64,000 nucleotides of DNA from Reticulitermes speratus (lineage: Eukaryota > Arthropoda > Insecta > Blattodea > Rhinotermitidae). The position numbers were made by a program, and so were the translations under genes. The stretch lies in contig JAJKFL010000013.1 of the NCBI GenBank assembly GCA_021186555.1, positions 42,670,644 through 42,734,643 on the forward strand. Reading direction: 5' to 3'. Under the pieces are notes generated by a model, which was not told the DNA's origin, did not search any database, and was given only the letters and a program-made list of their open reading frames with translations. Below are positions 55,913 through 64,000 of this stretch, piece after piece (within the stretch, counting starts at the first letter, position 1; each line of letters begins with the position of its first letter).

Positions 55913-56220
55913 TTCTACGTAGGTTACATTTCCTCTCTTGTTTAGTATTTAGGTGGCCATAATTATGAATAACCTAACTGCATTGTATTGTCAGTAATTT
56001 TTGCCCACACGCCTGAAGATGACATGATCGTATCGAGACGCTTAGCGTCTATGTACGACAATTGTAGTGTTTGATAAGGACGTATCTTAGGCTGAAACAG
56101 AGAGTGTTAAGTGAGAGAATGACTACTTGTCGCGGAACCTTGTCACTGCACAAGGCTTGACACCGCCACACAACTTCGCTTAGTCCAAAACAACTAACAG
56201 TCGACCTTTTGCAGTCAGAA

Positions 56221-56298
56221 GTTACGGTGACAGTCGTCTGAAACTCTTAGGGGATCATCGCCATCGATTTCCTGCCAAGAGGAACTCTGTTAGAGGAG
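56221..56298 (+). pseudogene. Possible mariner transposase scrap
   Basis: The plus strand reads VTVTVV-stop-NS-stop-GIIAIDFLPRGT. In mariner (DD34D) transposases the second catalytic aspartate lies in a phrase such as GVI-IDFLPKGTT, so this fits closely but with two stops. No terminal repeats were found around it. A chance resemblance remains possible. Confidence 0.35.
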
Positions 56299-57102
56299 CG
56301 TAAAGGAAACTATTCTCATGAAGAAATCTGGATGACTGTGCAAGAGAAAGCTGCTTAAACAAGGCAGTGCCTCGTCACACGTAGCTCAAATTGTTGAATG
56401 TTCTTGACTAAGTGGGTTGGGAATTCCTTCAGTAACCGTCCCATAACTCAGAAGTCGATGGGAGGCCAGAATGTTAAACACGAAGGGCACGCACTTTTTT
56501 TCACGTAGAGGCTTTGAGATCTCTCACTGGTTGCAAAGCTAGTACATCGATGGAAAGGATTTTGTGAAAGTAAAGAACAGCTGCATAGAGATGGAGCTAT
56601 AACAAAAACTCGTGCGCTAAGAGCTGGAATTTATGTTACATTGCTGATATATCTATATATGTGCAGATGGATGTGTGTATAGTTTTGTGTAAGCTACCTT
56701 CTTAATAATGCACTAATGGTAACCTTTGAAGATCCTGTTGCCATGGTAGCCTAGATTATATATATAAGCTGCTGCCGTCTTGGTAAAGCGTAAAGCTTGT
56801 AAATGTTAATAGCGAAAGTCTATTTTATCGTTCAGCGTAACTTGTCGAAAGTTGAGGTGCCTTAAAAGAATTTAAGGGATTGAAAAGAGGGGTGTTTCAA
56901 AATTTGTGCGTTTGTGTAACATTTGGCCCACAGCGCTTCTCCCTCAGAATGTTGTTAAACGCATTTCTTGTGTTATCCGTATAATTATTAACCGGTTAAA
57001 TTTATCGGGAATTATTACGGTGCAGTGTACTGTCATGCAGTCCGCTTTAAAAAAAACTGTGTAGTGATATCAGTTGCTTAGGCACGTCTTATGGTGCTGG
57101 TG

Positions 57103-57157
57103 TCAAAGGACTGTCCTCCACCTCTTCATTCAAAGGACTGTCCTCCACCTCTTCATT
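57103..57157. repeat. 27-bp direct duplication
   Basis: CAAAGGACTGTCCTCCACCT plus CTTCATT occurs twice in tandem, a two-copy embryonic minisatellite. Confidence 0.85.
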
Positions 57158-58093
57158 CTTAGGAATGTTTTAAAACGTTTATGTGATTCTGCACTAACAC
57201 TGTTTCTTCTCTTTTCTCCTCCCGCTACTCTCCCGGCATGCAGTAAGCACCGCGACAATCAGCGCATCATTAGACACCACGCCCGGGCCTGGACCTGGGG
57301 GATCGGCCCCCTTGTTGGGCCCCTTTCCTACTAAAGCTCCAAGTACGTGTTGTTTGTAGTTTCTGCTATCCCATATAACCTCATTAGACGTCTTGTCGCT
57401 GTTGCTGCATGGAACAATAAGGCTTCAGCAGTTTCCTAAATTAGGCTATTTTATGTTCTTCAGTGAGTATTTTGTAGCATATGCGTGTGCAAGGAATACA
57501 CCGATGTTTGCGAAGAATTCGATTTGGTAGCGTGTGATTTGGTGCCACTTATGTTTTAATTATCAATAGATTTAAACGTTACGTGGTAATAGGCTGGAAA
57601 TATACATGTAAAGCTACTGTAATTATGTGGAGTTGTGCCCTATTTGACAGAGAGTGTAACAAGTCCAACATATTTTGAATGGCTTCCAGTTTTGCATCAC
57701 AATGTACTGGACACATTATTCCTAACCTTATCCACAACCATAAACAAAAATAAGGCACAGGAAATGTGTAGAAGCGACTTATATTGAAAGGAAATGCGCT
57801 TTGGGTTATTCTGTTGATTCCACAGGCTCCAAAAACGAAAATGGCTGTTGTTGATAAGTTGTGGTTTAGCCTACATGCAGCACCGAAGAATACTTCAGCT
57901 GCAGATTTGTAGCTTGTGTTTCGACTCATTAGGTGGAGAATTTGAATGCTTGCTTGCCTTACTAGAGAATATAATAGCGTAAGACTAAAGACAGATGGAG
58001 AAATGAGCAAGTGGAAATTCTATGAACATTGTAGTTGATATTTGCCTGCCAAAGAAACAAACCAAAAGCAATATAGTTTAAAATCAGTTTTGC

Positions 58094-58131
58094 CTGAGGA
58101 TGGGGACGGAGCTAGTCCCCGAAACGTTGTA
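58094..58131 (+). ncRNA. Hammerhead-like motif, isolated
   Basis: CTGAGGA (fits CUGANGA), extra T, helix II GGGGAC/GTCCCC with a 7-base loop, GAAAC, loop GTT, GUA. Helix I would pair GTTTTG with CAAAC with a bulge. It is not part of a visible palindrome. Confidence 0.4.
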
Positions 58132-58670
58132 TTCAAACGAATTGACGCGGCTGTGCGCCCGAGAAAACTATATTGAATCATGTCGCCGCGAAAGTTTTAA
58201 AACTTAAACCAAAAACAAATTTAAAAAAAGGCATTGTAAAATAATTCAAAAGATAATTTTAAATCTTGTAGCCTTCGGGTGTTTTTTGAAAACTCAACGT
58301 ATAACATAAATCATTAGAAAATAAAAAGTCTTGGTATAAACTTTTTGTTGATTTTTACTTCATTTGCAGTTTGGCTAACAAAAATAATTAATTTTAACCC
58401 CCCATTACAGGTATATTACAATGTGAGTCATATTACTGCCAACTGGCGTCGCGGCGGTACGTAGGCAGCATTCTACAGGGCCTCATACCCCAGAAGGCTG
58501 GGATCTTCATAATATAGCTGTGAGAACATAACATCTCAGAACGTGCGTTATATTAAAGCACATAGTTTTTGTAATCATTGCTTCTTTGGTTATACATTTA
58601 TCAACCTTCTTTAACTACACAGTTGGCTTTTCAAATTTCACACTGTTGACACCGTGCATCTTCGTCATAT

Positions 58671-59099
58671 TAAATTAAGTTATAGACCGACTGATGCACT
58701 TTTTAAAGCACTTTTTAAGTAGCTTTATTAAAATTGTTAAAATAGGAGGACTCGTCAACACACAGTACACAGTACACTTCGCTAACCACGCGAAAACACT
58801 TCACATGCTTATAATACCGCAATACCAAAAGCCAGCAGTTCTGCACTTCTAACATCTACAGTGTTTTTATAATTTTACAACTTTTTAACATATCTTTTTA
58901 CAAGATTTTAACATATGTTTTATAGTGCCAATGGAATATTTTAAACCATGTGATTGAAGTGACGTAGCTTTTAACAAAAACCCCCTGACGATGATCCTAG
59001 GATCGAAACACGTGTAGGGGTACTCTTTTAACATTTTTAATAAAGCTACTTAAAAAGTGCTTTAAAAGTGCATCAGTTGGTCTATAACTTAATTTAATA
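58671..59099. mobile_element. Fold-back element E, one-sided hammerhead
   Basis: The outer arms are inverted: TTAAATTAAGTTATAGACCG at the left and CTATAACTTAATTTAA at the right, continuing inward over about 65 bp (ACTTTTTAAGTAGCTTTATT). Inside, the right half has a complete hammerhead-like motif, while the left half diverges before reaching it. The sequence ATGCACTTTT next to the arm ends echoes the ATGCACTTCA of the element at 15333. Confidence 0.72.
58981..59020 (+). ncRNA. Hammerhead-like motif in element E
   Basis: CCCC, CTGACGA, extra T, helix II GATC/GATC with loop CTAG, GAAA, C-ACGT-G minimal helix III, UA, GGGG. Helix I CCCC/GGGG is perfect plus one A-U. Helix II and loop sequences differ entirely from those of the copies at 14581 and 15957 while pairing is kept, which is compensatory support for a real RNA fold. 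Confidence 0.58.
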
Positions 59100-59285
59100 C
59101 ACAGTTGACGTTTAAAAAATCCCTCTTTAGATTACAGCATTCGTGTAGCGCCAAACGGAAGTTAAGAATGATTATAAATAATCTACAGGAAGAAGCGATG
59201 AATTTGGCGTTGCAAACAACGGAACGTGTCACTGAATAGGGCCGGTTCTGGCCAAGATTCAGACGAACGAATATTGTCTGAAAGA

Positions 59286-59485
59286 TTCACTGTTTACAAA
59301 CCAACAAAATGCACTACGCTTTCACTTTTATTATTTATACATCAACCCCTACATATGTTTCGGTCTTATATAAGGCAGAAACATATGTAGGGGTTGATGT
59401 ATAAATAATAAAAGCGCAAGTGTAATGCATTTCGTTGGTTTGTAAACAGTGAATTGTAAAAAATGCACGGTGAGACTGATATAAA
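59286..59485 (+). mobile_element. Fold-back element D (200 bp) with 13-bp TSD
   Basis: Perfect TSD ATTGTCTGAAAGA at 59273-59285 and 59486-59498. Arms from TTCACTGTTTACAAACCAAC to ACATCAACCCCTACATATGT and back. The two hammerhead 3' halves (GAAACATATGTAGGGG) are joined almost head to head, and both CUGANGA boxes are gone. Tail TGCACGGTGAGACTGATATA only at the right. Confidence 0.88.
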
Positions 59486-59780
59486 ATTGTCTGAAAGAAT
59501 TTAATCCCAGGTGTAATAACTGAAATACACTGGAACATGCAGGAGATAACTGCCGATAGGAGTCTATACAACATCACTGTATAAACGATTTACTTTTCAC
59601 TCAAAGTTGCCTTGATTTCACTGCGAGCCAGTTTTATTACCATGTTGATATACACGAATAAAAGCGTTGCTGGAGTAACCTGTGAACGGTTTTGAAATTA
59701 TTTTGAAATCGATCTGCACAATATGAAAGTCTGTTTATTGCTGTCGAAACTATAAACCGGCTACAATACACGCTTCTCCG

Positions 59781-61610
59781 TGCCTGGTACTATGCGCAGT
59801 TGTGTTGAGACTGCAAGTGGTGTAATCACTTGAACACAGTGTGCCTTGTACTATGCGCAGTTGTGTTGAGACTGCAAGTGGTGTAATCACTTGAACACAG
59901 TGTGCCTTGTACTATGCGCAGTTGTGTTGAGACTGCAAGTGGTGTAATCACTTGAACACAGTGTGCCTGGTACTATGCGCAGTTGTGTTAAGACTGCAAG
60001 TGGTGTAATCACTTGAACACAGTGTGCCTGGTACTATGCGCAGTTGTGTTGAGACTGCAAGTGGTGTAATCACTTGAACACAGTGTGCCTGGTACTATGC
60101 GCAGTTGTGTTAAGACTGCAAGTGGTGTAATCACTTGAACGCTGTGTGCCTGGTACTATGCGCAGTTGTGTTAAGACTGCAAGTGGTGTAATCACTTGAA
60201 CACAGTGTGCCTGGTACTATGCGCAGTTGTGTTGAGACTGCAAGTGGTGTAATCACTTGAACACAGTGTGCCTGGTACTATGCGCAGTTGTGTTAAGACT
60301 GCAAGTGGTGTAATCACTTGAACACAGTGTGCCTGGTACTATGCGCAGTTGTGTTGAGACTGCAAGTGGTGTAATCACTTGAACACAGTGTGCCTGGTAC
60401 TATGCGCAGTTGTGTTAAGACTGCAAGTGGTGTAATCACTTGAACACAGTGTGCCTGGTACTATGCGCAGTTGTGTTAAGACTGCAAGTGGTGTAATCAC
60501 TTGAACGCTGTGTGCCTGGTACTATGCGCAGTTGTGTTAAGACTGCAAGTGGTGTAATCACTTGAACACAGTGTGCCTGGTACTATGCGCAGTTGTGTTG
60601 AGACTGCAAGTGGTGTAATCACTTGAACACAGTGTGCCTGGTACTATGCGCAGTTGTGTTAAGACTGCAAGTGGTGTAATCACTTGAACACAGTGTGCCT
60701 GGTACTATGCGCAGTTGTGTTGAGACTGCAAGTGGTGTAATCACTTGAACACAGTGTGCCTGGTACTATGCGCAGTTGTGTTAAGACTGCAAGTGGTGTA
60801 ATCACTTGAACGCTGTGTGCCTGGTACTATGCGCAGTTGTGTTAAGACTGCAAGTGGTGTAATCACTTGAACGCTGTGTGCCTGGTACTATGCGCAGTTG
60901 TGTTGAGACTGCAAGTGGTGTAATCACTTGAACACAGTGTGCCTTGTACTATGCGCAGTTGTGTTGAGACTGCAAGTGGTGTAATCACTTGAACACAGTG
61001 TGCCTTGTACTATGCGCAGTTGTGTTGAGACTGCAAGTGGTGTAATCACTTGAACGCTGTGTGCCTGGTACTATGCGCAGTTGTGTTGAGACTGCAAGTG
61101 GTGTAATCACTTGAACACAGTGTGCCTTGTACTATGCGCAGTTGTGTTAAGACTGCAAGTGGTGTAATCACTTGAACGCTGTGTGCCTGGTACTATGCGC
61201 AGTTGTGTTAAGACTGCAAGTGGTGTAATCACTTGAACGCTGTGTGCCTGGTACTATGCGCAGTTGTGTTAAGACTGCAAGTGGTGTAATCACTTGAACG
61301 CTGTGTGCCTGGTACTATGCGCAGTTGTGTTGAGACTGCAAGTGGTGTAATCACTTGAACACAGTGTGCCTTGTACTATGCGCAGTTGTGTTAAGACTGC
61401 AAGTGGTGTAATCACTTGAACACAGTGTGCCTTGTACTATGCGCAGTTGTGTTAAGACTGCAAGTGGTGTAATCACTTGAACGCTGTGTGCCTGGTACTA
61501 TGCGCAGTTGTGTTAAGACTGCAAGTGGTGTAATCACTTGAACGCTGTGTGCCTGGTACTGTGCGCAGTTGTGTTGAGACTGCAAGTGGTGTAATCACTT
61601 GAACGCTGTA
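59781..61610. repeat. 61-bp minisatellite, 30 copies
   Basis: The unit is TGCCTGGTACTATGCGCAGT, TGTGTTGAGACTGCAAGTGG, TGTAATCACTTGAACACAGT, G. Three positions vary: CCT(G/T)GTA, TGTT(G/A)AGA and AAC(ACAG/GCTG)TG. From copy 6 to 17 the variants follow a six-unit order that repeats once. This is the longest array of the window. Confidence 0.98.
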
Positions 61611-62387
61611 ACAGTGGCAAAGCATAAAGTTTGGAACGCACATTAAGGAAGACTATCCCCATCTAGCAGGAACAAAAGGATCAATTGTAACTCAGAAGAT
61701 GCTTTTACTGGCGAATCTGTAATTTATGAATGCCTCTCAATGCGGTGAAAGTAAGTGCCCCAAATTATTGCAAAAATTGAAGGACTTATAACTCGGTTCC
61801 TTTGTGGAAGTTCTGCTTTCGGCCTAGATCCTAAACTGCAAATTATAAACATTCTATTCAACTCATAGGCGTACATGTGTACTGTTTTAGGCGCTTCTAG
61901 ACAATTGTGTGTTTTCAATAAAACTGCACTGAATATGCTCAATATATTCACTGAAGAAACAATATTCTTTTAATAAACGTAGTTTCGATATGTTAATTAA
62001 TAGCTTTCATTTTACAGTAAATTGTCTTTAGTATGCTGTTAAATGATTGATATGTTAAGTGACCTTTTGTGAGAATTGCATGGAATCTAGTTGTATAGCA
62101 TACTGTATTGTTATAGTCACATTTACGAATTGTTCCAAATTGAACAAGGTGTAATATGATCAGTATTAGTGTCCAAAGCCAGATCTGTACTGTCTTGTAA
62201 CAAACCAGTCAGTTTTCTTAAACAGTGAAGGTGAGGAATGCTTATGTTGTAATAGCTGGTCATTAAAAGTAGGCCCTTTCTCTGCCGTCGTCGATGTGAT
62301 TACAGTACCCCGTTTCCCAATTTTGTAAGAGTTTCTGAGAAGAAAATAGAGACGTTCTGTTATTTATCTTACTAAATACGGTGAAAG
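61611..62387. other. Gene-free stretch
   Basis: No supportable feature. Confidence 0.4.
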
Positions 62388-62530
62388 GCCGATCCCAGTG
62401 GCCGTGCGGTCTAAGGCGTGGGTCTTCGACCGCTCGCTTACTGGGATCGTGGGTTCGAATCCCACCGGGGGCATGGATGTTTGTGTTGTGTTAGATGTAT
62501 GGACGATAGTTGAGTATTGCGTTCCTCTGG
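62388..62530 (+). mobile_element. SINE-A2 head, truncated by a minisatellite
   Basis: GCCGATCCCAGTGGCCGTGC, B-box GTGGGTTCGAATCCCACCGG, GGGCATGGATGTTTGTGTTG, TGTTAGATGTATGGACG: the A2 head and first body bases. After that the A2 body is replaced by the array at 62530. Confidence 0.88.
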
Positions 62531-62910
62531 GATATGGCTCAGCGGCACTGGGTAGTGGCTCAGTGGCACTGGGATATGGCTCAGTGGCACTGGGTAGTGG
62601 CTCAGCGGCACTGGGTAGTGGCTCAGCGGCACTGGGTAATGGCTCAGCGGCACTGGGTAGTGGCTCTGGCACTGGGATATGGCTCAGTGGCACTGGGTAG
62701 TGGCTCAGCGGCACTGGGTAGTGGCTCAGCGGCACTGGGTAATGGCTCAGCGGCACTGGGTAGTGGCTCAGTGGCACTGGGATATGGCTCAGCGGCACTG
62801 GGTAGTGGCTCAGTGGCACTGGGATATGGCTCAGTGGCACTGGGTAGTGGCTCAGCGGCACTGGGTAGTGGCTCAGCGGCACTGGGTAATGGCTCAGCGG
62901 CACTGGGTAG
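62530..62910. repeat. 21-bp minisatellite, about 18-19 units, open in several frames
   Basis: The unit is GGCTCAG(C/T)GGCACTGGGTAGT with endings GATAT, TAGT or TAAT. The order of endings gives blocks of 7, 5 and 7 units. The minus strand is open and reads PVPLSHY repeats, and plus frames are open too, a simple effect of a 21-base period. The unit matches the inverse of the SINE-A head (CGGCCACTGGGATCGGCT). Confidence 0.95.
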
Positions 62911-63714
62911 TCTGTATCCAACGTTTGGACGGAACATAATGCCTTAATCTTCAAAGTTCTAGAGGTGCGAGAAGAATGAAAACTTCTAGACTCGCAGCCT
63001 TTGGACTCGTTAACGTGTGCAGAATGTGCCTAGGAACGTGACTGTAAGGACCTGAGGAAGGAAACTGCTCAATGGAGTCGGTTGGTTAGTTGGCTCTCTG
63101 AAAATTTGACGTAAATGTATTTTCAAGCATATCGCATGCTTCTGTCATTTTTACAGTCAAAACACTTTCTCGAAGATATGAATGGATAAGTTGGGATGTA
63201 TTAATTCAGATTTAATTTATGACTCTGAACCTCCCGTTACCACTAACGATTCTTCTTACCCGCTGCAAAAATTCGAGGATTCACCGAACTGTGTGAACTG
63301 TCAAAACTTCTGTGATCTTCACTATAATGAACCGTGAAAGGATCCAGCGAAGCAGACAAGTTCGTATTTTGAACACAGTTTATGCAAGCCCAAATGATCA
63401 GGAAATAAAATAAAGAAACGAATCAAAAGATTCACCTCTAAATATTACTGTGACTTACAAGCATATACTCTTTATATACATATATAACATTTTTTTCATG
63501 GATCGAAAGCCCTAGTATATATATTAGTGGTGGTTAAAAGAAAAATGAGATGGGCAGAACGTATTTAATTTAGGGACAAACAAACATAGTACAAATTTAT
63601 TTGGAAACCCTTTTTGACAGGCCTAAGCGTAGACTCGAGGGAAATATTAAAATTCGTCCTGAAGATGGAGGTTATGAAGGTGTGAAATGAATCTAAGTTC
63701 TTTATAGTATAGTG
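62911..63714. other. Gene-free stretch
   Basis: No gene. CGTCCTGAAGATGGAGGTTA at about 63655 has a CUGAAGA box but no GAAA partner. Confidence 0.4.
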
Positions 63715-63997
63715 CAGTGCTGGCTAACATGCGACCCTCGAGGAGAGTATTTGCGGCCCTCAGTCACCTGGATATTTTCAATAATACAATTTAACCAACA
63801 TAATATAATATGTCTACAGAACATAATACGGCAACTTCAGTAATTATAAATGAAAATATGTCGTGTTCGTAAATACCAGCGTTCTAGTTAGTTCATTCCC
63901 CCCACCCTGTTTCGATAAATGTATACACAAATGTGGCCCTCAGGCGAGTCCTTACGAATTGTGTGACCCTCCAGTGGGTTGAAGTTGGCCAGCCCTC
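63715..63997. mobile_element. hAT-like MITE at the right edge
   Basis: Left end CAGTGCTGGCTAACATGCGA and right end, inverted, GGGCTGGCCAACTTCAACCC form terminal repeats of about 14-20 bp beginning CAG-GCTGGC-AAC, a common hAT-type terminus. Sub-terminal phrases (GCGACCCTCGAGG left, TGTGACCCTCCAGTGG right; TTGCGGCCCTCAG and TGTGGCCCTCAGG) are direct repeats typical of this group. The window ends 3 bases later, so the 8-bp TSD cannot be tested. Confidence 0.65.
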
Positions 63998-64000
63998 GTA

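Larger units (their letters stand above)
55946..58093. other. Mostly featureless stretch
   Basis: This contains a decayed patch CGCCTGAAGATGACATGATC, GTATCGAGACG at about 55992-56034 that looks like a dead hammerhead-like core (GAGA for GAAA), a faint transposase phrase (56221-56298) and a 27-bp direct duplication (57103-57157). A 143-codon minus-strand frame (57579-58010) has no recognisable motif. Confidence 0.4.

Noticed and set aside
57579..58010. 143-codon minus-strand frame
   Set aside because: It is the longest non-repeat frame but has no motif, no good start context and no splice signals, and no resemblance I can name. Too weak to call.
62364..62954. Proline-rich 196-codon minus-strand frame (PVPLSHY repeats)
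   Set aside because: It is the shadow of the 21-bp minisatellite plus a SINE head; several frames on both strands are open for the same arithmetical reason.

Overview
The window looks like accessory nuclear DNA from a large-genome insect. The mixture of tRNA-derived SINEs, an RTE-like non-LTR remnant of a kind common in insects, Tc1/mariner and hAT-type MITEs and many minisatellites is what I would expect in a cockroach or termite; a cockroach is my best guess, from general familiarity only. It is AT-rich. I see no rRNA gene, no free-standing tRNA gene, no CRISPR array and no operon. Nearly all open frames are short, match no family I recognise, or lie inside repeats.

Only one stretch looks like a host gene. 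At 10369-10464 (+) a 96-base exon sits between a good splice acceptor and a strong donor. It starts a protein with a well-formed signal peptide and leaves by a phase-1 intron. I could not find the following exon, so much of the window right of 10.5 kb may be a giant intron, or the exon may be fortuitous.

The rest is repeats. (1) Ten unrelated minisatellites (units 38, 47, 37, 74, 31, 26, 22, 42, 61 and 21 bp) cover about 9.9 kb, roughly 15 percent; at least four show higher-order organisation and two appear to have grown from SINE sequence. (2) At least five SINE groups: A (Leu-like head), B, C, D and E, including nested copies, a dimeric form and shared 3' tails; many have target-site duplications (TSDs). 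(3) DNA transposon derivatives: an internally deleted Tc1/mariner element at 9007-9569, a pogo-like MITE at 17471-17818, a family with AGGCGCGTTCGC ends (four copies) and a hAT-like MITE at the right edge. (4) Two 5'-truncated RTE-like copies, one with a perfect 12-bp TSD and a 5' inversion.

The most interesting system is a set of giant palindromic (fold-back) elements at 6.3, 14.1-14.7, 15.3-16.1, 58.7-59.1 and 59.3-59.5 kb. Their arms carry a hammerhead-ribozyme-like core: CUGANGA, a helix II hairpin, GAAA, a minimal helix III and a cleavage-type GUA or AUA, closed by a short helix I. Some have TSDs of 12-17 bp and a common one-sided tail. The architecture recalls Penelope-like elements or hammerhead retrozymes, rearranged as head-to-head palindromes. 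One extra U next to helix II in every copy leaves activity uncertain. Partial versions of the same core are scattered at 12.6, 19.8, 35.3, 38.9 and 58.1 kb.
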